This document shows positions 26,501 through 33,601 of a stretch of 64,000 bases of DNA, piece by piece. Within the stretch, counting starts at the first letter, position 1; every line of letters starts with the position of its first letter. The stretch spans positions 1-64,000 of the forward strand of contig NZ_CAKTVX010000008.1 of the NCBI RefSeq assembly GCF_934630525.1, given 5' to 3'. The position numbers and the translations under genes were made by a program. Origin of the DNA: an uncultured Slackia sp. GTDB taxonomy: Bacteria; Actinomycetota; Coriobacteriia; Coriobacteriales; Eggerthellaceae. The notes below the pieces were generated by a model. The model had not been told where the DNA came from. It made no database searches and saw nothing but the letters and a program-made list of their open reading frames with translations.

Positions 26501-27419
26501 AGATGTCCTTGCCCTCGGCGGTCTTAATCACGTCGGTGCACTGGTAGCTGCCGCGATGCAGGCCGTGGTTAAAGGTCGCGCGGGTCACCACGTCGTAGCC
26601 GCCACGATCGTATTCGTAGACGCCGTTGCCCGCATCTCGATCGGCCTCGCTGGAGGAAGAAGTATTGGTCGCGTTGTAGGCATTTTCGCCCGCCCAATAC
26701 TCGGCCCAGGTCAGGCCAGCGTAGCCATAGGTATACTCGTCGGTCGCGGGAGTCGACGGGTTCTGCTCGTCGTAAGCGGTCTGGAGGGCGTTATCGACGG
26801 CCGCCTTGATGGCGTTGGACGAGACGGTGGCAGTGGAGACGGCATCAACGCTTGTTCCGTTCGCCTCGACGATCTTGTCCGCCATACCAGTGACGTGCTT
26901 GCGGGCATTACCGTGTTCGGCTTTGTCGAGATAGTCCCAGCTCTCGCCGGTCAGCGCATCGTAGGTTTCATCGGCGACCTTGACGGAGGCAATCTTGCCC
27001 GAGGCGACCTCTACGGCTACTTTAATCTCGTAGTTATCAACGTCCCATTCGTTATCGCCCACAGCGGGATCATTCGAGTCGGCCGTAGCAGTGCCCGTGT
27101 ACGTGCCGTCTGCGATTTTGGCCAAATCGTAGCCCAACGAAGCATTGGCCTGCGCGGCCACGCTTTGAACCTGGGCGTCATCCATGGTATATTGCTCAAT
27201 TGAGCTGGATGTTTGCGCATCTTTGCTCGCTTCGGAGGCAGTCGCGTCGGTGTTGGTAGCAGTGATCGCGGCTGCCTCTTGTGCGTTTTTATCGCCCTCT
27301 TCCTGGGCAATCGCCAACGCGGGCGACATCGACAGCACCAGCGTTGCGGCAAGACCGGCCTTTGTGGCCCCGCTGCCCGCGCGCTGAAGGTACTGCCGAA
27401 CAACATTTCGTTCGGTCAT
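23535..27419 (-). CDS. Large surface protein: FMN-like, Tp47-like and FIVAR-type domains
   Basis: A 1294-aa exported protein. After a signal peptide (about residues 1-38) comes an FMN-binding-like domain (about 95-212) whose expected flavinylation site is AVSTATVSS, with Thr instead of Gly before Ala. Then follow segments I recognise as Tp47-type (LTWAEYWAGENAY, VTRATFNHGLHRGSYQC, GYWKLTVHALGYNDYTYEF), a helical module near AQLQDLYDKAAALDKSKYTE, more beta-rich domains and two C-terminal FIVAR-type helical modules. The end is FVQTND, a hydrophobic helix and ARRRLIGR, like a sortase or wall-sorting tail with a non-LPXTG motif. ATG 27419 has AAAGGG upstream. It probably exposes the electron-transfer system at the cell surface; ligand and substrate are unknown. 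Confidence 0.8.
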   Translation of the reverse strand: MTERNVVRQYLQRAGSGATKAGLAATLVLSMSPALAIAQEEGDKNAQEAAAITATNTDATASEASKDAQTSSSIEQYTMDDAQVQSVAAQANASLGYDLAKIADGTYTGTATADSNDPAVGDNEWDVDNYEIKVAVEVASGKIASVKVADETYDALTGESWDYLDKAEHGNARKHVTGMADKIVEANGTSVDAVSTATVSSNAIKAAVDNALQTAYDEQNPSTPATDEYTYGYAGLTWAEYWAGENAYNATNTSSSSEADRDAGNGVYEYDRGGYDVVTRATFNHGLHRGSYQCTDVIKTAEGKDIYPSYYPDSKSFVDVDGNTFSIDGRAKTVTAADGTVYTMTGHEVTGLKYVPVKIKTSDLEAFKARHSFVANGETLAGGYGEQNLQAYSGLVAAVDADTNGLKTVTNNNGAFSFSAAVTGTDSGIEGQELKTATGIEPAVKDASGSYGEFLRVDLNGDYGDLGANMQSVTWTYYGDDATYTNALATYGTKFAADNWMHKSMGIQLGLTKSERCQLPEGTNGTGYWKLTVHALGYNDYTYEFQATDDNIVGAKEPVTEETKAQLQDLYDKAAALDKSKYTEDSWTASAIEAETAETKDLLAKKNLGESEAAEQITHLQAALDALVSLYPEAGDYVLMNIPYADFYAAESNNAGTDVVTSATKQKTRSTLASGSYHVNSDGTDISGVTFAVKVGEGDIDWSKFTRVTDDSSVTITTSIKGKESTTTYTGKSALFESASYSYYMLSAGEVPTNYKELTSDSEGNLSFGAVEGKETTELANVTANFKTSSKYGDYEIDFKNLREQMVDADGNQATVYGAVVNAADADGTIEGYGMRAVENIWKGKEIAWSCGLVKESHGSPLSSRYYTSMMGKTIKSVTFYTSMGTYTVAMDQYVPVKDADAAIKAEDASLDGANATVNADVTLPEGFDAAYQIDGQDVEPLASNARSSATVTFDASALKPGSHTLTAIDKKGKFADISTSFTATTSKLVASFDAANLKLIATNDATDDDVANYVGNITKVTVNSTEYSAQGRGAVKIFNADGSLNLAAAKQDNSLVFDANGDYQIEIEATGYTTNLGFTYTKSADKTALNAAVEAAAKLSNDKGAYTAASWAAFQNALTAAQGVNESVAATDDEVANALSALQNAQAALAATPTSDQLSDLRAEIEAGANLNKSDYTAESWAAYQKALEAANALFGSDEASATDVERATQALKDARNALAKPTANSAANQSGIQSGAQDGSNQGNSNNQDKNSGAFVQTNDSTPFFAAAAGVAAFAAAVVGAFAAARRRLIGR

Positions 27420-27476
27420 AGAAACCCTTTCGTTCGATTTGAAGAACGCGGGCACTTCGGTATGCCCACTGCAAAC

Positions 27477-27512
27477 TCTCGAGAGGGTCGTTTTGCGTCG
27501 ACCTTCTCGAGA
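27477..27512 (-). other. Stem-loop in the leader of the large surface-protein gene
   Basis: TCTCGAGA at 27477-27484 and again at 27505-27512, with GGGTCG/CGACC inside, form a strong hairpin in the untranslated leader between the promoter at 27539-27567 and the ATG at 27419. No U-tract follows, so it may affect RNA stability. Confidence 0.5.
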
Positions 27513-27538
27513 TGCTCTTCGCCAATTGCAATATCGCA

Positions 27539-27567
27539 AGATTATTGTAAGCCGAATGAAACTTCAA
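27539..27567 (-). promoter_or_regulatory. Promoter of the large surface-protein gene
   Basis: On the minus strand TTGAAG (27562-27567), a 17-nt spacer and TAATCT (27539-27544). The leader would be about 110 nt. This is a plausible main promoter for the 27419-to-17270 gene block. Confidence 0.55.
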
Positions 27568-27568
27568 G

Positions 27569-27602
27569 AAAAAAGATAGCCAAGGGTATCGGTTAGCCTT
27601 GG
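27569..27602 (-). terminator. Terminator-like hairpin just upstream of that promoter
   Basis: CCAAGG (27580-27585) pairs with CCTTGG (27597-27602), followed on the minus strand by CTATC and a run of T. It would insulate the promoter at 27539-27567 from read-through. 27603-27743 shows nothing else. Confidence 0.45.
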
Positions 27603-27743
27603 AAAACATTTTAAAACCACGATTGAATCCATGGAAGACGCGACAGCCTAGGAAAGTCCATCATGCTAAAACGATCGAGATAAGACGCACGAAATGCGAC
27701 GCCCGCTTCGTCGAATCCAATTGCCAGCCACGTGGCTGAGCAT

Positions 27744-27773
27744 GAAAAAAGCCGCTCTTTCGAGCGGCTTTTG
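27744..27773 (-). terminator. Terminator after tRNA-Phe
   Basis: AAGCCGCTC, a short loop and GAGCGGCTT, with TTTTTT after it on the minus strand, 9 nt beyond the tRNA. Confidence 0.85.
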
Positions 27774-27781
27774 AATTCGAG

Positions 27782-27857
27782 TGGTGGTCAGAGAGGGACT
27801 TGAACCCCCGACACGGGGATTTTCAATCCCCTGCTCTACCGACTGAGCTACCTGACC
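27782..27857 (-). tRNA. tRNA-Phe (anticodon GAA)
   Basis: A 76-nt tRNA beginning GGTCAGGTAGCTCAG, with anticodon stem GGGGA/TCCCC, loop TTGAAAA (anticodon GAA), T-arm GGGGGTTCAAGTCCC and encoded CCA. It is a single-gene unit. Confidence 0.97.
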
Positions 27858-27880
27858 GGTTGCGTCAAACGCAGGTACAT

Positions 27881-27909
27881 ATATTACAGACCGAACAACC
27901 CGAATGCAA
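27881..27909 (-). promoter_or_regulatory. Promoter of tRNA-Phe
   Basis: On the minus strand TTGCAT (27904-27909), a 17-nt spacer and TAATAT (27881-27886), 24 nt before the tRNA. Confidence 0.65.
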
Positions 27910-27950
27910 GAACTTTTTTCGATATTTTTAAAGTAAGGCCCTCACCTGGA

Positions 27951-28130
27951 CTAATCTGCTAAACGCTGCGAGCATTTAACAGGTTTTGGACCGATCGAGG
28001 CCGAACCTCAATCATATCGCGCCTGGCACAATCTGCTACGAATGGCATTCCAGGCACGCATCGCGCAAAAACCCAAGCCGTCCCATAAACCAAGAAACCT
28101 GCTAAACGCTACGAGCGTTTAGCAGGTTTC
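27951..28130 (-). repeat. Three related hairpins; the last ends the SPFH gene
   Basis: 28094-28130 is a perfect 17-bp stem (GAAACCTGCTAAACGCT) with loop ACG, 36 nt beyond the SPFH stop and probably its terminator. 27954-27984 is a decayed copy (TCTGCTAAACGCT, GCG, AGCATTTAACAGG). A third, more distant version at about 28020-28054 keeps AATCTGCTA and is closed by CCTGG/CCAGG. Apart from these hairpins the gap 27910-28165 shows no gene. Confidence 0.6.
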
Positions 28131-28165
28131 GGCATCGGATGTGACTATTAGATCACGAGGCTCGG

Positions 28166-29089
28166 CTATTTCGCCGACTCGTCGTTGGCGGCGCCTGCGG
28201 CGAGCATCTGCTCGAACATGCTGGCCGTCGATTTGAAATCGTTCGGCAGCACGACGGTCGCCCCTTTGCCCGATTCCGCAAAGCGTCCCATCATGTCGGC
28301 CCACTGGGTGAACATGAACAGCTCGTTTGCCTCCTGGGGCGTCACGCCCGATTCCTTAATGGTCTCGAGAGAATCTTTGATGCCTTGCGCAATAGCCTTG
28401 CGCTGATTCGCGATGCCCTCGCCGGCCTTTTCCATGCTTTCGGCCTCAGCGAGCGCCTCGGTGACCTTCTTAATACGATCGGCTTCTGCCAAATCCTGCG
28501 CAGCCAGGCGCACGCGCTGGGCGGAGTTGATCTGGTTCATAGAGTCTTCGACTTCCTTTGGAAGCGAAATACGCGTGATAAGCGTGCTCACCAGCGTGAA
28601 GCCGTAGGCGGCCATCTGCTCGCTCACCGTCGCGTTCACGTCTTTTGCGATGTCGTCCTTTTTGGCGAACACCTCGTCGAGCGAATACGTCGGAATGCTC
28701 GAGCGCAGCGCGTCGGTGATGAAGTCTTTCATCTGTTCGACGGGCTCCTGCAGCATGTAGTAGCTCTTGAAGATGCCCGATTCCATGGGATTGTTGCCCA
28801 GCGAATAATCAACGTGATACTGGGCGGAAATATCAAGCCCGATAGTAACGTTGTCCTCGGTTTTCACATCGATGCTGAAACCGTTCTTCATGGTTCGAAG
28901 GCTCACGGTCGTAGCCTTACGCTCGAAGAAAGGAATCTTTACGTGGAAGCCGGCACCAACGAACCTGCTGAATTTGCCCAGGCGCTCAATGATCACCGCA
29001 TGCTGCTGCTTCACGATGAACAGGCCGTCTTTGATGATGGCCGCGATAACCAAAATGAAAATGATGAAGAACACAAGACCGCCAACCAT
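28166..29089 (-). CDS. SPFH/Band 7 (stomatin-like) membrane protein
   Basis: A 307-aa protein with one N-terminal membrane helix (about residues 2-22), a Band 7 domain (about 23-190: VKQQHAVIIERLGKF, VSLRTMKNGFSIDVKTEDNV) and a long Ala/Glu-rich coiled coil (about 190-245). It forms membrane-associated oligomers thought to organise microdomains or proteases. GAGGAAGG precedes the ATG. No NfeD or protease partner is adjacent, and the gene appears to be a single unit. Confidence 0.92.
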   Translation of the reverse strand: MVGGLVFFIIFILVIAAIIKDGLFIVKQQHAVIIERLGKFSRFVGAGFHVKIPFFERKATTVSLRTMKNGFSIDVKTEDNVTIGLDISAQYHVDYSLGNNPMESGIFKSYYMLQEPVEQMKDFITDALRSSIPTYSLDEVFAKKDDIAKDVNATVSEQMAAYGFTLVSTLITRISLPKEVEDSMNQINSAQRVRLAAQDLAEADRIKKVTEALAEAESMEKAGEGIANQRKAIAQGIKDSLETIKESGVTPQEANELFMFTQWADMMGRFAESGKGATVVLPNDFKSTASMFEQMLAAGAANDESAK

Positions 29090-29312
29090 GGTGGCACCTT
29101 CCTCTTAGGAGACGATGCCACCATTCTAGCAGGCGACGGCACCCACGCCGCATCAAGAGCACGCGAAATATCGCGACAAGCGCGACCAAACGAAACAGGC
29201 GAGCGCGGCGTCTCACGCCGAGCCGAAAGGCAACGACCCGCATCCCCAATGTTCGCGGAATAGGCCGGCAGCCCCGGCGATCGGTTCCCTGCGCTCCACA
29301 TTGCGCCTTAAC

Positions 29313-29347
29313 GCAAAAAGACCCGGAATGAAGATTCATTCCGGGTC
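29313..29347 (-). terminator. Terminator after the radical SAM gene
   Basis: GACCCGGAATGAA and TTCATTCCGGGTC pair perfectly with a minimal loop, followed by TTTTTGCG on the minus strand, 38 nt beyond the stop codon. Confidence 0.85.
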
Positions 29348-29385
29348 CAGCACGAGGCGCCCAGTTCAAAAGAGTGGCGCCCTCG

Positions 29386-30729
29386 TTATTCCTTCATCGC
29401 GCAGCCGGCCCCGAAAAGCAAGTCGCGCTCCTCTTTGGGAAGCACGCTGCGAGCCTGATCGCGTAGGTTGTTCACGCCAATGAAGAACTGGCGCATCATG
29501 ACGACCATGAGGTAGCGGCCCTTCGGCGTGAGCGTGATTTCCTCATCGTTGTCCACATCGAACGCACCGCTCATCTTCATGAACAGATACTCAGCAGGCA
29601 AGCCCGCCGCGACGCTGCAGCCGAAATCGCGCTCCCACTGCTTTTTGTCGAGACGCAAACCGAACAGCTGCATCATAAAGCGGTAGCGCATGCGGTTGCG
29701 CTTGCTGAACTCGGCCTTGCCCATGAGCGACATACGACCCGATTCGATGGCCTTGTTGTATTCGCGCACGCTGAACGTATTCACGTACTGCGTATGGCCC
29801 AAATACGTCATGCCGCCAGAACCAATAGCCGGGTATTCCTCGTAATCGACGATGTACTCATCGATCATTTGGCCATCGCCCGGCGTTTTTGCCGCAGGCG
29901 TCTCGTCTTCACGCTTATTGAACGTCCACGCGCTGCCATGCACGTAAGGCGAATTCGCGCCGCCGGCGAGCGTCTCTGAGATAATCTCGTAGAAACGCTG
30001 CTCGCGCTCGTAGTCGACCTTGCCGACCGTGCGTGCGAGCGATTTTTCAACCGAAGGCGACGCCATAAGCGGATAGAACGTGGTTTGGCCGCTGCCGCCT
30101 TCGATGACCATTTCCAAATCGCGACGCAAGATTTCTTCAGTCTGAGCCGGGAAGTTGAAGATCATGTCGACGTTGAGCGACTTGAAATACGGCGCAGCAA
30201 CCTTGATGGATTCAAGAATGCTCTCGCCCGAGCCGTATTTATCGTAGCGGTCCATCTGCTTAAGAAGGCCGTTGTCAAAGCTCTGAACGCCCACGCTCAA
30301 GCGGTCGACGCGCCCCTGCAGCTTATCGAGATACGACGGAATAAGATGGTTCGGGTTGGTTTCGCACGAAACTTCTTTGATCGAAAACTCGCGCTTGGCC
30401 AAATCGATGAAATCGCACAGCTCGTCGATCATGATAGTGGGCGTGCCACCACCGATGTAGAGCGAGTCGAAGTCGTAGCCAAGTTCCTTCACCATCATGA
30501 GCTCGGCACGCAGGTTCTTGAAGTACGGCACCGCGCGCTTCTCGGAAAACGGAAAGCGGTTGAAGCTGCAGTACGGGCACAGGCGTTCGCAGAACGGAAT
30601 ATGCGCGTACAGCATGTAGCGCTGGCCAGCGTTCGGCCCGGGAATGCGGGGTTCGGTGCACGGCTTGATGTTCATAAACCGCGTAGCGCAAGAGCGCACG
30701 GCAGTGGTAAGCATGCGTTCACTCAGCAT
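29386..30729 (-). CDS. Radical SAM protein of the HemN/HemW family
   Basis: A 447-aa protein with the radical SAM cluster motif CERLCPYC (CX3CX2C, about residues 47-54), the following F-N-R-F stretch, SLYIGGGTPT and the SVGVQSFD segment of coproporphyrinogen oxidase relatives. It is longer than HemW, and the C-terminal part is a winged-helix-like HemN_C region. Real oxygen-independent coproporphyrinogen oxidase activity is not proven by these motifs; a heme chaperone or another radical reaction is equally possible. Its ATG lies 3 nt after the purD stop with GGAGG inside the purD end, so it is co-translated with purD. It could serve cytochrome maturation in this heme-using organism. Confidence 0.8.
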   Translation of the reverse strand: MLSERMLTTAVRSCATRFMNIKPCTEPRIPGPNAGQRYMLYAHIPFCERLCPYCSFNRFPFSEKRAVPYFKNLRAELMMVKELGYDFDSLYIGGGTPTIMIDELCDFIDLAKREFSIKEVSCETNPNHLIPSYLDKLQGRVDRLSVGVQSFDNGLLKQMDRYDKYGSGESILESIKVAAPYFKSLNVDMIFNFPAQTEEILRRDLEMVIEGGSGQTTFYPLMASPSVEKSLARTVGKVDYEREQRFYEIISETLAGGANSPYVHGSAWTFNKREDETPAAKTPGDGQMIDEYIVDYEEYPAIGSGGMTYLGHTQYVNTFSVREYNKAIESGRMSLMGKAEFSKRNRMRYRFMMQLFGLRLDKKQWERDFGCSVAAGLPAEYLFMKMSGAFDVDNDEEITLTPKGRYLMVVMMRQFFIGVNNLRDQARSVLPKEERDLLFGAGCAMKE

Positions 30730-30732
30730 GAA

Positions 30733-32004
30733 TTACGCCTCCAGCGCACGAAGCGCGATGTCGTGGCGATATTGCTTGCCCTCGAAGTTGATTTTGTCGC
30801 ACGCCTCGTAAGCAAGCTCACGGGCATCTTCGAACGTGTCGGCAAGCGCGACCACATTGAGCACGCGGCCGCCATTGGTCACGAGCTCGTCGTCTTGGTT
30901 GAACGCCGTGCCCGCATGGAACACCGTGACGCCGTCGAGCTCTTCGGCCTCTTCAATGCCCAAGATGACCTTGCCCTTTTCATAGCTGCCCGGGTAGCCA
31001 TCGCTTGCGAGCACCACGCACACAGCAACCTGGTCGGTCCAGCGCAGATCGAGCGCATCAAGCTTGCCCGTGGCAACCATGTAGAACGCCTCAAGCGCGT
31101 CAGATTCCAAGCGCGGCATGATGACCTGGGTTTCGGGATCGCCGAAACGCGCGTTGAACTCGAGCAGCTTGGGGCCTTCGGCGGTAAGCATGAAGCCGCC
31201 GTAGAGCACGCCCGTGTAGGCGTCGTCGAATTCCTTCGCCGTGGCGGCGGCGGCATTCTGCATGATTTCCTGCATTGCGGCTTCGAGCTCGGGAGTTACG
31301 CACGGCACCGGAGAGTACACGCCCATGCCACCCGTGTTTGGGCCCAAGTCGCCATCAAAAGCGCGCTTGTGGTCTTGCGCGCAAGGCATGGCAAGAGCCT
31401 TGCCCTCGGAAAGGAACGCGAGCATGCTGCACTCGGGGCCTTCGAGCATTTCCTCGATAACCACCACGCTGCCCGCTTCGCCGAAGTCGCCCGCGAAGCA
31501 ATCGCGAACGGCCTCTTCGGCTTCTTCCATATCTTCAGCAACCACGACGCCCTTGCCGGCAGCAAGGCCGTCGGCCTTCACGACGATGGGAGCGCCCACC
31601 TCGTGCAGGTAATCCATAGCCTCATCCTGCGACGTGCACTTTTTGTAGCGCGCCGTGGGAAGGCCATGGGCCAGCATGAATTCCTTCGAGAAGCTTTTGG
31701 AGCCTTCGAGACGCGCACCCTGCGCGCCCGGACCGAACACCGCGATGCCCGCCGCACGAATGGCGTCGGCGACGCCGGCGACCAGCGGAGCCTCGGGGCC
31801 AATAACCACGAGGTCGATGTTCTCGCTGCGCGCGAAGCCGATAACGGCATCGGCGTCGTTCATGTCGAGAGGGACGTTTTTCGCAATAGTCGCCGTGCCG
31901 CCATTGCCGGGGGCAACGAACAGCGAATCGAGGCGAGGCGATTTCGCAATGGCCCATGCCAGGGCATGCTCGCGGCCGCCCGAACCAAGCACCAAAACGT
32001 TCAA
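30733..32004 (-). CDS. purD: Phosphoribosylamine--glycine ligase
   Basis: A 423-aa ATP-grasp enzyme of the expected length. It starts with VLVLGSGGREHALAWAIAKS and carries the PGNGGTA, DLVVIGPEAPLVAG, VKADGLAAGKGV and EFNARFGDPETQ motifs. It makes glycinamide ribonucleotide in purine synthesis. The start codon is TTG (32002-32004) with AAAGGA 6 nt upstream. It is followed at once by the radical SAM gene. Confidence 0.97.
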   Translation of the reverse strand: MNVLVLGSGGREHALAWAIAKSPRLDSLFVAPGNGGTATIAKNVPLDMNDADAVIGFARSENIDLVVIGPEAPLVAGVADAIRAAGIAVFGPGAQGARLEGSKSFSKEFMLAHGLPTARYKKCTSQDEAMDYLHEVGAPIVVKADGLAAGKGVVVAEDMEEAEEAVRDCFAGDFGEAGSVVVIEEMLEGPECSMLAFLSEGKALAMPCAQDHKRAFDGDLGPNTGGMGVYSPVPCVTPELEAAMQEIMQNAAAATAKEFDDAYTGVLYGGFMLTAEGPKLLEFNARFGDPETQVIMPRLESDALEAFYMVATGKLDALDLRWTDQVAVCVVLASDGYPGSYEKGKVILGIEEAEELDGVTVFHAGTAFNQDDELVTNGGRVLNVVALADTFEDARELAYEACDKINFEGKQYRHDIALRALEA

Positions 32005-32024
32005 GAATGTTCCTTTCCTAGATA

Positions 32025-32060
32025 TGCATAAACCCGAACGCCGTCATGCGGCGCTCGGGT
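32025..32060 (-). terminator. Hairpin between purA and purD
   Basis: ACCCGA...TCGGGT with CGCCG/CGGCG inside gives a stem of about 12 bp, followed by TTATGCAT on the minus strand. A second, U-free hairpin (GCCGGC/GCCGGC) lies at 32218-32236 directly after purA. Confidence 0.5.
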
Positions 32061-32245
32061 ACGTATCGCAATTGCGGCCCCTATACAGGCCGAAACTTGT
32101 CAGCGAAGGCGACGACAACACGCCGCTTCCCATATGAAACGGCACGCAGCCGAACCGATTGAGCGAAAGCCGTAAGGCAAAACAACCGCCCGAAGGCGCC
32201 ATCGCATCAAACACGCACGCCGGCCAAAAAGCCGGCGCACTGTGA

Positions 32246-33556
<1,311 letters not shown>

Positions 33557-33601
33557 AATGGTCCTTTCGTTTGCCGATTCAAATAAAGCAGAACTAAATG
33601 A

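Noticed and set aside
24528..27203. Plus-strand open frame of 891 codons opposite the large surface-protein gene
   Set aside because: The Gly/Val-rich translation lacks domain character and mirrors the codon bias of the minus-strand gene, which has a signal peptide and recognisable domains.
20348..27419. RnfABCDGE complex
   Set aside because: The FMN-binding and ferredoxin proteins resemble RnfG and RnfB parts, but RnfC, RnfD, RnfA and RnfE are absent; the set fits a flavinylation/EET locus better.
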